A stretch of 64,000 nucleotides of DNA from Selenomonas sp. (GTDB lineage Bacteria; Bacillota; Negativicutes; Selenomonadales; Selenomonadaceae): assembly GCA_018052705.1 (NCBI GenBank), contig JAGPMW010000008.1:1-64000 (forward strand), in the 5' to 3' direction. This document shows, in pieces, positions 52,088 through 61,171 of the stretch; position 1 is the first letter of the stretch, and each line of letters opens with the position of its first letter. Under the pieces are notes generated by a model that had not been told where the DNA came from, searched no databases, and was given only the letters and a program-made list of their open reading frames with translations. A program made the position numbers and the translations under genes.

Positions 52088-52227
52088 CTATATAGACCTC
52101 CATATATTATAACACGAAGGCGATAAATCACAAGTGTGAATTAACAGAAATATAGGATAAAAATTACAACTTTACAGTAATGCTCAAAGGGGGATCAGCT
52201 AAAACTATAAAATTAAGGGAAAAAACG

Positions 52228-52268
52228 TTGCCTATTTTGGGCAAAAAAAGTATAATAGTCGTACGACT
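52228..52268 (+). promoter_or_regulatory. lysR promoter with palindromic operator
   Basis: TTGCCT (52228-52233), 17-base spacer, TATAAT (52251-52256), followed at once by the perfect palindrome AGTCGTACGACT (52257-52268) over the expected start site. Confidence 0.65.
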
Positions 52269-52309
52269 TATATAAGACATGTAAAAAATGCTATAGAAAG
52301 AGGTAGGAA

Positions 52310-53203
52310 ATGGAAATCAAGGATATGCGGGCCTTTTATGCCATTGTTGAGGAAGGAAACATCAGCCATGCGGCCCAGCGGCTGGACATTGCCCAGCCGG
52401 CACTTTCCCGTCAGATGAAGCGTCTGGAGACGGCGCTCGGCGTACAGCTCTTTGAGCGTGGCAGTCGCCGCATCCGTCTGACGGACGCGGGACGGGTGAT
52501 GTATTCCCGGGTAGAGCACATTCTTGGCATGGTTGATGGGACCGTCCGTGAGATTACAGAGATTGGCTCCGGCGTAGCCGGCTCGATCCGGCTGGGGACC
52601 ATTACGACATCGGGAGCGATGCTGCTGCCCGAACTGATCTCAGAGTTCCATTCCCGCTATCCCAATGTGACCTATCAGATCTGGGAGGCCGAAGGCGCAC
52701 GCATTCTTGAACTGCTGGACAATCGCGTTATTGAGGTCGGCATTACCCGGACACAGGTGGATTCGAAAGTCTATGAGTCCATTGTGCTGCCGAATGAACC
52801 GCTGGTGCTCATCATGAACCGGGAACATGAGATTGGCACGGCTCCAGACAAGGTCCTGCTGGAAGAACTGAAGGATGTTCCGGTCATTATTCCTTTGCGC
52901 TGGCAGTCTGTGTTTGTAGCGAACTGCCGCAAGCAGGGCTTTGAACCCAATGTCGTCTGTGTCAGTGACAGCATTGTGCAGGATCTCCTATTGACGAAAA
53001 TGGGGATGGGAATGTCCTTGCTGCCGGTATCCTCCAAGACACTTCTGACGGATGGCAACCTCATCTATAAGAAGCTGGTGGAACCGGAGATGAGTACGCA
53101 TACCGTGATTGCCTGGTTGAAGAACCGTACGCTGTCCTCTTCAAGCGAGCATCTGATTCGTCTGTTCCGCGAGATATTCCTCAATGAAAGGAGTGCTGAC
53201 TGA
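52310..53203 (+). CDS. LysR-family regulator
   Basis: 297 residues. The N-terminal winged helix (MEIKDMRAFYAIVEEGNISHAAQRLDIAQPALSRQMKRLE) is textbook LysR; a periplasmic-binding-like effector domain follows from about residue 90. It resembles the group with AmpR/CysL-like effector folds, but the effector is unknown. AAGAGGTAGG precedes the ATG. It is divergent from dhaL, though a link is not shown, and is followed by a thioesterase within two bases. Confidence 0.92.
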   Translation: MEIKDMRAFYAIVEEGNISHAAQRLDIAQPALSRQMKRLETALGVQLFERGSRRIRLTDAGRVMYSRVEHILGMVDGTVREITEIGSGVAGSIRLGTITTSGAMLLPELISEFHSRYPNVTYQIWEAEGARILELLDNRVIEVGITRTQVDSKVYESIVLPNEPLVLIMNREHEIGTAPDKVLLEELKDVPVIIPLRWQSVFVANCRKQGFEPNVVCVSDSIVQDLLLTKMGMGMSLLPVSSKTLLTDGNLIYKKLVEPEMSTHTVIAWLKNRTLSSSSEHLIRLFREIFLNERSAD

Positions 53204-53204
53204 G

Positions 53205-53600
53205 ATGGATTTTGACAAGATAACGGTTGGCCTGAAACATATTGTATCCGAATCTGTGACGGCGGGAAATACTGCCCGGGCAATGGGCAGCGGGACGCTG
53301 CCTGTCTATGCGACGCCGGCAATGACCTGCCTGATGGAGCGGGCCGCGGCCGAATTGCTCGAACCGCTGCTGCCCGAAGACTGGACTACTGTAGGAATAT
53401 CCTTGCAGGTTCAGCATAAGGCGCCAACACCGGTAGGAGCTGTGGTGCGGGCTGAGGCCGAGGTTATCGCTGTGGACGGGAGAAAAGTCACGTTTTCTGT
53501 ACGGGCTTTTGATGACCGCGAGGAAATCGGCAGCGGGCAGCATGAGCGTTTTGCCGTGCAGTCGGAAAAGTTCCTCGCTAAAGCTATGGCAAAGCGCTGA
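53205..53600 (+). CDS. FlK-like hotdog thioesterase
   Basis: 131 residues. VTAGNTARAMGSGTLPVYATPAMTCLMERAA and GISLQVQHKAPTPVG follow the fluoroacetyl-CoA-thioesterase-like group, with the catalytic Thr (TP) and the Glu of the MERAA helix. Natural substrates of such enzymes are usually unknown short acyl-CoAs. I choose ATG 53205 (AAAGGAG 11 bases upstream); an ATG at 53184 would overlap lysR by 20 bases. Probably cotranscribed with lysR. Confidence 0.82.
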   Translation: MDFDKITVGLKHIVSESVTAGNTARAMGSGTLPVYATPAMTCLMERAAAELLEPLLPEDWTTVGISLQVQHKAPTPVGAVVRAEAEVIAVDGRKVTFSVRAFDDREEIGSGQHERFAVQSEKFLAKAMAKR

Positions 53601-53744
53601 GCGGAATGTCCCAAATGATTATTTTTGAATTAGAATTAAACGGCAAGGCTTTTCATGTCTTGCCGTTTGTTATATTATAATAGTAAGGTTTTGGACGTTA
53701 TTGCAGCGGACGCTTGGATATAGCATTAGATGGAGGGAATTGAA

Positions 53745-54431
53745 ATGGGGAAAACACGCATTTTTATTGTAGAAGATGAACGGCGTATTGCCCGCTTTCT
53801 GCAGATTGAGCTCGAGCATGAAGGGTATGAGACAGCCACGGAGGAAAACGGCCTGCGTGCTTTTGAACGCATCGCGCAGGAGGACTACGACCTCGTTTTA
53901 CTTGACATCATGCTGCCGGAGATGGACGGCATGACCATCTGCCGCAAGGTGCGTGAGATCTCAAATATCCCGATCATTATGCTGACTGCGCGTGATGATG
54001 TCGAGGATAAGGTCAACGGTCTGGATATCGGTGCTGATGACTATATGACGAAGCCATTTGCCATTCAGGAACTGCTGGCCCGCGTCCGCAATGTACTCCG
54101 CAAACATCGGGCCGACAATGAGGATATAGATGGCGAAAAGCTGCAGGTCAAGGATCTCATCATGTATCCGACCCGTTATGAGGTAACCGTGCAGGGGGAA
54201 GAGGTCCAGCTGACAAAGAAAGAATATGCTTTACTGGAGTATCTGCTCCGCAATAAGCGGAATGTCCTGACTCGTGACCAGATCCTGCAGGAAGTGTGGG
54301 GGTATGACTATACGGGCGATACGAATGTGGTTGACGTATATATTCGTTACCTGCGTGCAAAAATCGATGATCATTTCAATGCGAAATATATCTATACGGT
54401 TCGAGGCGTAGGATATGCGGTCAAGGAGTAA
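53745..54431 (+). CDS. OmpR-family response regulator
   Basis: 228 residues. Receiver domain with acidic pair ED (10-11), phosphoacceptor D54 (LLDIMLPEMDG) and the Lys of MTKPFA; the winged-helix effector (LTKKEYALLEYLLRNKRNVLTRDQIL...YIRYLRAKID) occupies the C-terminus. Closest in style to ArlR/CiaR-like regulators. ATG 53745 has GGAGGG upstream. The kinase gene overlaps its end. Confidence 0.94.
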   Translation: MGKTRIFIVEDERRIARFLQIELEHEGYETATEENGLRAFERIAQEDYDLVLLDIMLPEMDGMTICRKVREISNIPIIMLTARDDVEDKVNGLDIGADDYMTKPFAIQELLARVRNVLRKHRADNEDIDGEKLQVKDLIMYPTRYEVTVQGEEVQLTKKEYALLEYLLRNKRNVLTRDQILQEVWGYDYTGDTNVVDVYIRYLRAKIDDHFNAKYIYTVRGVGYAVKE

Positions 54432-55887
54432 GGCCTGGCTGCATCATCCGCTGATGATGCTTAACCGATTGCGCTATGCGCGGATTTCAACGAAAATAAC
54501 GTGTTTCTATGCAGCCGTCCTGCTGCTGGTCCTTATCCTGACGAGTGTACTGACAGGGCTGGGCGTATATTTTTCCTTCTATCATCAGGCCGAGGTCGAA
54601 CTGGAAATCAGTATGAATCATGTCCTGCAGCGGATGGATCAGGGGATGCCGCTTGGTCCTGAGGTATTGGGGGATGATCCGGTGATGCCGGGGGTCGTGC
54701 TGCGGATCACCGATCTGACGGGGCAGGTAGTTTATGAAAATGACTCCCATTATCCGTCAACCCAGAAGATTGAGAAAGCAACGCTGGCGAATCCACCGTT
54801 CTGGGCCAACAAGTCCATGCAGGTGGCCCAGGTCAAAAATATGACGCTGTATCATGCCAAGATGGATGTAGAGTATCGTGGGCAGCTCTATCAGATGCAC
54901 TTTTTTAAGACCATAACCGCTGAAAAGCATTTTTTGGAAACACTGCAGAAGATCCTGTTCCTGATGACGATACTGGGATTCGTGCTGGCATTGGCTGCTG
55001 GCTATTTTGTCAGCAAACGTATTCTGCAGCCTATCCGCGATATGACAGCAACAGCCCGGAAGATTGAGATTGAGAAGATGGATCGCCGGATTGTGGTGCC
55101 GCCGGTCCGCGATGAGCTCTCGGAACTGGCGGATACATTCAATCATATGCTGGAACGTCTGGAGACAGGATTCAGGCAGCAGCAGCGGTTTGTTTCGGAT
55201 GCGTCCCATGAGCTGCGGACACCCGTCACGGTTATCCTCGGCTATTCGGACCTGCTCTCGCGCTGGGGGCGTTCCGATGAGGAGGTCCTGGATGAGGGCA
55301 TCTCCTCAATCCGCTCGGAAGCGGAGGACATGCAGCAGTTGATAGAGAAGCTGCTTTTCCTGGCCCGGGCAGACCAGCAGCGTCAGGTCCTCCATAAAGA
55401 GAATATGGAACTGTCTGAATTAGTAGGAGACGTTATGCGCAAGATGAAGCTGGTGACCAGGACGCATTCGGTTGAGCTGCTCGAAAATGAGGACGGCGTT
55501 ATCTTTGCCGATCAGGTGACCATGCGTCAGATGATGCGGATCTTCCTGGAAAACAGTACCAAATACACACCTGTTGGCGGGCATATCACGGCCCGTTCCC
55601 GCCGGACGCCGGACGGGAAGTTCATGCAGATGGAACTGGCCGATGATGGCATCGGTATAGCCAGGGAAGATCAGCAGAAGGTGTTCGACCGCTTCTATCG
55701 TGTCGACTCATCAAGGACAAAAGCGCAGGGCGGGGTCAGTGGCACCGGGCTGGGGCTTTCCATTGCGAGCTGGATCGCGGAACAGCATGGCATCGAGATC
55801 TCGATGGAGAGTGAACTGGGGCAGGGTACGAAGATGATACTGCGAATCCCGCTGGTACACCAGAAGATCAGGCAGAACAACGAATAA
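54415..55887 (+). CDS. Sensor histidine kinase (ArlS-like)
   Basis: 490 residues. A first membrane segment near residues 30-55, an extracytoplasmic sensor of about 130 residues, a second segment near 180-200, a HAMP domain (KRILQPIRDMTATARKIE), HisKA with H265 (SDASHELRTPVTVILG) and a HATPase domain with N, G1 (DDGIGIA) and G2 (GTGLGLSI) boxes. The start overlaps the regulator gene by 17 bases; GAGG lies upstream. Signal unknown. Confidence 0.93.
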   Translation: MRSRSKAWLHHPLMMLNRLRYARISTKITCFYAAVLLLVLILTSVLTGLGVYFSFYHQAEVELEISMNHVLQRMDQGMPLGPEVLGDDPVMPGVVLRITDLTGQVVYENDSHYPSTQKIEKATLANPPFWANKSMQVAQVKNMTLYHAKMDVEYRGQLYQMHFFKTITAEKHFLETLQKILFLMTILGFVLALAAGYFVSKRILQPIRDMTATARKIEIEKMDRRIVVPPVRDELSELADTFNHMLERLETGFRQQQRFVSDASHELRTPVTVILGYSDLLSRWGRSDEEVLDEGISSIRSEAEDMQQLIEKLLFLARADQQRQVLHKENMELSELVGDVMRKMKLVTRTHSVELLENEDGVIFADQVTMRQMMRIFLENSTKYTPVGGHITARSRRTPDGKFMQMELADDGIGIAREDQQKVFDRFYRVDSSRTKAQGGVSGTGLGLSIASWIAEQHGIEISMESELGQGTKMILRIPLVHQKIRQNNE

Positions 55888-55894
55888 AGCAGGG

Positions 55895-55928
55895 GCACAG
55901 CGCCGTATAACGGCTGCTGTGCTTTTTT
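55895..55928 (+). terminator. Terminator of the two-component operon
   Basis: GCACAGC/GCTGTGC with inner GCCG/CGGC, followed by TTTTTT. Confidence 0.85.
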
Positions 55929-56029
55929 GCAATAACCGGGGATAAAAACATAGCCGGCTGTGCAGGAACTTGGCAGAGGATGACGAATAAAATAGAGTGG
56001 AATGGATAACAGAAAGGATGAGCATACGA

Positions 56030-56878
56030 ATGAAAGTTTTGGTGACTGGCGTTACAGGGCAGCTGGGATACGACTGCGTGAAGGAACTGGAACGCCGTGG
56101 GGTTGAGGTGCGTGGTGTATCCAGTAAGGTATTTTCGCTGACCGATTACGAAGCGGCACGAGACTATATTACGACATGGAGGCCGGAAGTGGTCATCCAT
56201 TGCGCAGCCTATACCGCGGTGGATCAGGCGGAAGACGAAGCGGAACGCTGTGAGGCCGTAAACAGTGGGGGAACACGGAATCTGGCCGAAATCTGCCGGG
56301 ATATTGATGCCAAAATGATCTATATCAGTACGGATTACGTATTCCGGGGCGAAGGCGACCAATTTTACGAGCCGGCCGCTGAGAAAGATCCACATAATGT
56401 GTATGGCCGTACCAAATTACAGGGAGAGCTGGCAGTGCAGGCTCTGCTGGAAAAATATTTCATTGTCCGGATCTCCTGGGTATTCGGGGTTAACGGCAGA
56501 AATTTCATCCGGACGATGCTGAAACTCAGCGAGACACATGATGAACTTACGGTGGTGGACGATCAGGTCGGGTCGCCAACCTATACACGTGACCTCGCGG
56601 TGTTATTGGCTGATATGGCGGCGAGCAGCCGCTATGGTGTTTATCATGCGACCAACGAGGGAGTCTGTTCCTGGGCCGAACTGGCGGCAGAGGTATTCCG
56701 TCAGGCGGGGCGGCCGACGAAGGTCACGCCGGTATTATCGAGTGCTTATCCAACGAAAGCGATTCGTCCGAAGAACTCCCGTCTGAGCAAAGATTGCCTG
56801 GATGAGGCCGGCTTCCAGCGTCTGCCACGTTGGCAGGATGCGGTAGGACGTTATCTGATTGAGCTTTGTGCAAACTAA
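56030..56878 (+). CDS. rfbD: dTDP-4-dehydrorhamnose reductase
   Basis: 282 residues; last step of dTDP-rhamnose synthesis. The NAD(P)-binding GVTGQLG is at 7-13, AAYTAVDQAE follows, STDYVFRG carries the catalytic Thr and the YGRTKLQGE segment supplies YxxxK. ATG 56030 is 11 bases after GAAAGGA; an ATG at 56018 overlaps that SD. The rest of the rfb pathway is not here, so the gene is an orphan. Confidence 0.92.
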   Translation: MKVLVTGVTGQLGYDCVKELERRGVEVRGVSSKVFSLTDYEAARDYITTWRPEVVIHCAAYTAVDQAEDEAERCEAVNSGGTRNLAEICRDIDAKMIYISTDYVFRGEGDQFYEPAAEKDPHNVYGRTKLQGELAVQALLEKYFIVRISWVFGVNGRNFIRTMLKLSETHDELTVVDDQVGSPTYTRDLAVLLADMAASSRYGVYHATNEGVCSWAELAAEVFRQAGRPTKVTPVLSSAYPTKAIRPKNSRLSKDCLDEAGFQRLPRWQDAVGRYLIELCAN

Positions 56879-56894
56879 AATCTTTTATATACGT

Positions 56895-56940
56895 ACAGCG
56901 CGGATGTGTCTATTGACATTGTACGCGCTGTTTTGTTTTT
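56895..56940 (+). terminator. rfbD terminator
   Basis: ACAGCGCG/CGCGCTGT around a 21-base loop, then TTTGTTTTTT. Confidence 0.8.
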
Positions 56941-56983
56941 TAGTAAAAAGTGCACGCTGAAAACACGTTTTCATTAAAGTAAC

Positions 56984-57012
56984 TTGCAAATGTGTAATGC
57001 TTAGCGTATACT
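56984..57012 (+). promoter_or_regulatory. sstT promoter
   Basis: TTGCAA (56984-56989), 17-base spacer, TATACT (57007-57012). TATACT and AGTATA (57007-57024) form a small inverted repeat over the start site. Confidence 0.6.
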
Positions 57013-57079
57013 AACAAAAGTATATTATAGGAACCGGAATAATTGTTATATTTTTGTTAGATGACCAAGGAGGGGTTTC

Positions 57080-58333
57080 ATGTTTAAAGCCATCGAGAGA
57101 AAATATCAGGAAACGGCACTCATAAAGCTGATTGCGGTAGGTCTGATTGTTGGTATTATTTTGGCCATAGTGCTCCCCGAGAGCGTACCGGCCGTATCAA
57201 TTTTGGGAGATCTCTTTGTCCGTGCCCTCAAAGGGGTGGCGCCGATTCTGGTGTTCGTGCTGGTCATGAACGCCATGGCCCAAAAGAAAGAGGATGCCGG
57301 TGCATCCATGGAACCAATCGTAAAACTGTATCTTATAGCGACCTTCTTGGCGTCAGTCATCGCTGTCGCCTGTTCGTTCGCCTTTCCAACGACACTACAG
57401 CTGCAGCTTGCTGATGCGAAACTCGCTCCGCCGAGCGGCATCCTGGAGGTACTGCACAATCTGATTCTGAGTGTGGTCGATAATCCGCTCAATGCTCTGG
57501 TCAGCGCCAACTATATCGGCATCCTTGCCTGGAGTGTGCTCTGCGGCATCGCCCTGCGTGGTGCCTCTGAGAAGACAAAGGCAGTCATTAATGATCTGGC
57601 GGATATGGTAACGAACATTGTGCAGTGGGTTATTCGCTTTGCACCGTTCGGGATCATGGGACTTGTCGCCAATGCCATCGGTGCGAGCGGTCTCGGCGCC
57701 CTTATGGGTTATGTGCATTTGCTGGCTGTCCTGCTCGGGGCCTTCTTTGCGGTAGCACTTATCATGAACCCGCTGATCGTTTACTTGCAGATTCATCGAA
57801 ACCCGTATCCGCTCGTCTGGGCTACCCTGTGCGAGAGCGGTCTGTATGCCTTCTTCACGCGCAGTTCGGCGGCGAATATCCCCGTGAATCTCTCGCTCTG
57901 TGAGCGTCTTGGTCTCAATGAAGACACCTATTCAATCTCAATTCCGCTTGGTGCGACCATCAACATGAGCGGTGCAGCTATCACCATCGCAGTTCTGTCG
58001 CTGGCCTGTGCCTATACGATGGGGATTGCTGTCGACCTGCCGACCGCTCTGCTGCTCTGTATCATTTCTACAGTCGGCGCCTGTGGCACATCGGGCGTTG
58101 CTGGCGGCTCGCTGCTGCTAGTTCCTGTCGCCTGTGCCTCGTTTGGCATCAGCAATGATATTGCCATGCAGGTGGTTGGTGTCGGCTTCATCATCGGCGT
58201 CCTGCAGGACTCCTGTGAAACGGCCCTCAACAGTTCCAGTGATGTTCTTTTCACTGCGACGGCCGAGTTTGCTGAGCGTGCCAAAGAAGGCCGTCTGACG
58301 GCTGTCGACCTGGTTCCTGCGACTAAGGAATAA
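57080..58333 (+). CDS. sstT: Serine/threonine:Na+ symporter
   Basis: 417 residues, dicarboxylate/amino acid:cation symporter fold. [43 protein letters not shown] and [20 protein letters not shown] are SstT signatures, with re-entrant loop serines and the NMSGAA motif. AAGGAGGGG precedes the ATG. Confidence 0.95.
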   Translation: MFKAIERKYQETALIKLIAVGLIVGIILAIVLPESVPAVSILGDLFVRALKGVAPILVFVLVMNAMAQKKEDAGASMEPIVKLYLIATFLASVIAVACSFAFPTTLQLQLADAKLAPPSGILEVLHNLILSVVDNPLNALVSANYIGILAWSVLCGIALRGASEKTKAVINDLADMVTNIVQWVIRFAPFGIMGLVANAIGASGLGALMGYVHLLAVLLGAFFAVALIMNPLIVYLQIHRNPYPLVWATLCESGLYAFFTRSSAANIPVNLSLCERLGLNEDTYSISIPLGATINMSGAAITIAVLSLACAYTMGIAVDLPTALLLCIISTVGACGTSGVAGGSLLLVPVACASFGISNDIAMQVVGVGFIIGVLQDSCETALNSSSDVLFTATAEFAERAKEGRLTAVDLVPATKE

Positions 58334-58342
58334 ACAATGCTG

Positions 58343-58369
58343 AAAAGCCCTCCTGCGTGGAGGGCTTTT
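58343..58369 (+). terminator. sstT terminator
   Basis: AAAAGCCCTCC/GGAGGGCTTTT. Confidence 0.9.
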
Positions 58370-58416
58370 GTCTTGGTCCTGCATTTGCTTCTGTAATAGT
58401 TGAAAGGAAGTTTTTT

Positions 58417-59550
58417 ATGACAATGATTGATAAGAAACGCGTTTTGCAGGAATTCCTGGAACTGGTCCGGATTCCCTGCCCAACCCATGGGGAGCGGGAA
58501 ATCGGGGATCTTTTGACACAGCGCCTGATTAGTCTTGGGGGCACTGTCCATGAGGATAAGGCTGGCGAGGCACTGGGCGGGAACTGCGGCAATCTGGTGG
58601 CAGATTTTCCGGGCACTGTGCCGGATGCGCCGGTCATCATGCTCACCGCTCATATGGATTGTGTAGAGCCATGCCGGGGCATCGAGCCAATCCTTGAGGA
58701 CGGCATTATCCGTTCAGATGGCACGATTATTCTTGGTTCTGATGACAAGGCCGGCGTTGCCGCGATTCTTGAAACCCTGCGCCAGCTTCATGAGCAGTCC
58801 ATTCCACATGGGCCGCTGCAGGTCGTATTCACGATAGCCGAGGAAAACGGTGTTCACGGCTCCCAGCACCTGGCGAGCAGTCTGCTTCATGCCGACTATG
58901 GCTATACACTCGATACGCATGGACATCCGGGGACGATGAGCTTCAAAGCGCCGGGGAAGAATCAGATCTGCATCCGTCTGCAGGGCAAAGCCGCTCATGC
59001 CGGCGTTGAACCGGAAAACGGCATCAATGCGATACAGGCGGCAGGGAAACTCATCGCCACCGCACCACAGGGGCGCATTGATGATGAGACCACCTGCAAT
59101 ATCGGGCGGATTATCGGTGGCAGCGCAACAAATATCGTCGCTGAGACCTGTGAGATATTCTATGAATCCCGCAGCCGCGATAAGGAGAAACTCGATCGGA
59201 TTACCAGCCGGATCACGGAGCATTTTCAGCAGGGGGCGCCGGCGCTCGGGTGTCAGGCAGCCATAGAAGTAAGTCCGGACTATGGTCCGTACTCGCTGTC
59301 TATGGATTCGCCGGCCATTGAGCTGGCGCGACAAGCCGCCGAGGCACTGGGCTTTCCCGTCGAGCTTGAAGAGTCCGGCGGCGGTTCTGATGCCAATCAT
59401 TTCAATACCTACGGTGTGCCGACTGTCGTCCTTGGTGTCGGTATGACAAACTGCCATACCAGGGAAGAATATATCGAAGAAAAAGACCTCTACAATGCCG
59501 CCCGCTGGACCCTGCAGATCGTGAAGGATGCGGGGCAACGGAAAGAATAA
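58417..59550 (+). CDS. M20-family peptidase, peptidase T-like
   Basis: 377 residues. Zinc ligands lie in LTAHMDCV, GSDDKAGVAA, AEENGVHG and near the C-terminus in GGGSDANHFN; the dimerisation lid occupies roughly 180-290 (GKAAHAGVEPENGINAI). The layout fits PepT-like tripeptidases of Firmicutes. ATG 58417 follows GAAAGGAAG. It lies next to an amino acid transporter, consistent with peptide use. Confidence 0.88.
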   Translation: MTMIDKKRVLQEFLELVRIPCPTHGEREIGDLLTQRLISLGGTVHEDKAGEALGGNCGNLVADFPGTVPDAPVIMLTAHMDCVEPCRGIEPILEDGIIRSDGTIILGSDDKAGVAAILETLRQLHEQSIPHGPLQVVFTIAEENGVHGSQHLASSLLHADYGYTLDTHGHPGTMSFKAPGKNQICIRLQGKAAHAGVEPENGINAIQAAGKLIATAPQGRIDDETTCNIGRIIGGSATNIVAETCEIFYESRSRDKEKLDRITSRITEHFQQGAPALGCQAAIEVSPDYGPYSLSMDSPAIELARQAAEALGFPVELEESGGGSDANHFNTYGVPTVVLGVGMTNCHTREEYIEEKDLYNAARWTLQIVKDAGQRKE

Positions 59551-59702
59551 TAAACTGCTGACTATTCAACGCGTGCTTTTTTCAGATCATGTGAGCAGGT
59601 TTTAGCATATGCTGAAAATTAACGGTGCAGGCAACACCTTGAATACAGTAGGTAATGCCAGTTGGATTGATGGGAACGACGGTTGAAAGATGGTTTGAAA
59701 AT

Positions 59703-59740
59703 AAAGCAGAGACTGAGATTTTTTCGCAGTCTCTGCTTTG
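59703..59740 (+). terminator. Terminator
   Basis: AAAGCAGAGACTG/CAGTCTCTGCTTT, 13-bp perfect stem, then GCTTT. Confidence 0.8.
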
Positions 59741-59853
59741 CTTTACATGGTGGGATAGCGTAGAAAGGATGGTCTGCCGTTAGTTAAATAGTCCCGATGA
59801 AGCACTAGGTCCATTCTGTTAATTGTTATCGTCAAAATATAGCCGGAAAGTAC

Positions 59854-59882
59854 TCGACAATTTAATTGATAAATGGTATCAT
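59854..59882 (+). promoter_or_regulatory. Promoter of the DUF3793 gene
   Basis: TCGACA (59854-59859), 17-base spacer, TATCAT (59877-59882). Confidence 0.55.
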
Positions 59883-59894
59883 CTAGTTAGTGAA

Positions 59895-59909
59895 TGATAA
59901 TATTTATCA
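59895..59909. promoter_or_regulatory. Fur box of the DUF3793 gene
   Basis: TGATAATATTTATCA matches the 7-1-7 Fur consensus TGATAATnATTATCA at all but one position, just after the predicted start site. Confidence 0.7.
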
Positions 59910-59929
59910 ATTAACTACGGAGGTCGAGG

Positions 59930-60496
59930 ATGAATAGGGAAGAATTTGAACAATTAATGGGAATGTGTTGTGCACCAACGTTTGCGGGGCTGAAATCAGG
60001 CAGTCTGATTTCTTTTCCCAAGAATAGATTCGCCAATGTTGATCTGCTTTTGGAAGAATATGAGCCCTGTTTTCACTGCAAAGGGATTTCTATCATGTCT
60101 ATGGTAGACAATCCGCGGTATCGAGTTGACTTTTTTTATCGGCCTGCAGCCTTGAGTCGATTGCTGGAAGCATCTGGTGCAAAAGATATCTTAAAGAAAT
60201 CAGGCTATCCGTTAGAAAGTACGCTGCATGAAAAGTTAAGTTGCCTGCGGATGAGAATGTCGCAAAATAACGGATTTCCACATGAGATTGGCTTATTTCT
60301 GGGGTATCCACCGGATGATGTCCGTGGCTTTATTGAACATCAGGGCAAGGATTTTCTCTTTTGTGGTTATTGGAAAGTTTATGCGAACGAGAAGATAGCA
60401 CGCGAGCTGTTTCAATGTTATACTCAATGTACCGAGAGATTTTGTTCCAAACTGCAGTGCGGCGTTCCCATTCAGGAGTTACTGCAGGCGATTTGA
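59930..60496 (+). CDS. DUF3793 family protein, predicted Fur-regulated
   Basis: 188 residues. CAPTFAGLKSGSLIS near the N-terminus and HEIGLFLGYPPDDVRGFIEHQGKDFLFCGYWKVYAN are DUF3793 hallmarks. The family often lies beside flavodoxin in anaerobic Firmicutes, as here; function unknown, with conserved cysteines (CC at 13-14, CFHC at 48-51). GGAGGTCGAGG precedes the ATG. The Fur box upstream predicts induction under iron limitation. Confidence 0.85.
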   Translation: MNREEFEQLMGMCCAPTFAGLKSGSLISFPKNRFANVDLLLEEYEPCFHCKGISIMSMVDNPRYRVDFFYRPAALSRLLEASGAKDILKKSGYPLESTLHEKLSCLRMRMSQNNGFPHEIGLFLGYPPDDVRGFIEHQGKDFLFCGYWKVYANEKIARELFQCYTQCTERFCSKLQCGVPIQELLQAI

Positions 60497-60513
60497 TGCA
60501 ACAAAGGGATTCA

Positions 60514-60575
60514 GCAATAAATAAGGACAGCCCAGGTTCTTTTGGCGTGGAACCCGGGCTGTCCTTATTTATTGC
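60514..60575. terminator. Shared terminator of DUF3793 and flavodoxin
   Basis: 26-base arms starting GCAATAAATAAGGACAGCCC, one mismatch, 10-base loop; the flavodoxin stop codon is adjacent. Confidence 0.92.
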
Positions 60576-61010
60576 TCAGAGCAGACTTTTAGCAAAAGCA
60601 GCACCTAACTGGCTGCATGCTGATAAATCATCCTTTTTGGGACTGTTCTCTATGGCAAGGCCATCATTAAAGAGTTTGGCGCCGGCTTTGCGCGTGCGGT
60701 CAGCCCAGAGTTTCATCCAGGCTCCACCGCCCCAGCCATAGGAGCCGAAAAGTACAACTGGCACATTTTTGATATGTTTTTCTGCTTCTGCAAAAAAGGG
60801 CTCAAATGAGGATTCTTCTAATACCTCGTCGCCCATAGCGGGACAGCCAAAGGCAAAACCGTCGAAATCCTTGATGTCAGCTGCCGTGAATTGTTCTACT
60901 TCAAAGCATTGCGCGTCGGCGCCGCTCTGCTTCATTCCTTCCAGAATAGCCGTTGCCATTTGCTCCGTGTTGCCTGTGCCTGACCAGTAAACGATGGCTA
61001 ATTTGTTCAT
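60576..61010 (-). CDS. Flavodoxin
   Basis: 144 residues. The FMN phosphate loop is YWSGTGNTEQMA at residues 8-19, and LFGSYGWGGGAWM gives the isoalloxazine loop. Acidic, short-chain type. Flavodoxin replaces ferredoxin when iron is scarce. ATG 61010 has a perfect AGGAGG. Its promoter (TTGTAA-17-TATAAT) overlaps a 14-bp palindrome at 61087. Confidence 0.95.
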   Translation of the reverse strand: MNKLAIVYWSGTGNTEQMATAILEGMKQSGADAQCFEVEQFTAADIKDFDGFAFGCPAMGDEVLEESSFEPFFAEAEKHIKNVPVVLFGSYGWGGGAWMKLWADRTRKAGAKLFNDGLAIENSPKKDDLSACSQLGAAFAKSLL

Positions 61011-61084
61011 AAAAATTCCTCCTATGATGTGTTGCCTGTCTGTTAGGAAAACGGGCGTATTGAAAAATGTTATCATATAAGAGT

Positions 61085-61113
61085 ATTATATTGCAATATA
61101 TTCTCAATTACAA
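61085..61113 (-). promoter_or_regulatory. Flavodoxin promoter with palindrome
   Basis: Minus-strand TTGTAA (61113-61108), 17-base spacer, TATAAT (61090-61085). TATATTGCAATATA (61087-61100), a perfect palindrome, overlaps the -10 and spacer. Confidence 0.6.
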
Positions 61114-61136
61114 GGATGATAACAAAAATAAAGATA

Positions 61137-61165
61137 TTGACAATCATTATCAATGATGTTATATT
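61137..61165 (+). promoter_or_regulatory. Promoter with embedded Fur box
   Basis: TTGACA (61137-61142), 17-base spacer, TATATT (61160-61165). TGACAATCATTATCA (61138-61152) matches the Fur consensus TGATAATnATTATCA at all but one position and covers the -35. Confidence 0.75.
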
Positions 61166-61171
61166 ATAAAA

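Larger units (their letters stand above)
59551..59929. other. Intergenic region with terminator and a 25-codon frame
   Basis: Apart from the features listed separately, ATG 59609 to TGA 59686 encodes a 25-residue Asn/Gly-rich peptide (start MLKINGAGNT) with only a weak SD, before the terminator at 59703. It may be a remnant of a surface protein or chance. Confidence 0.3.
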
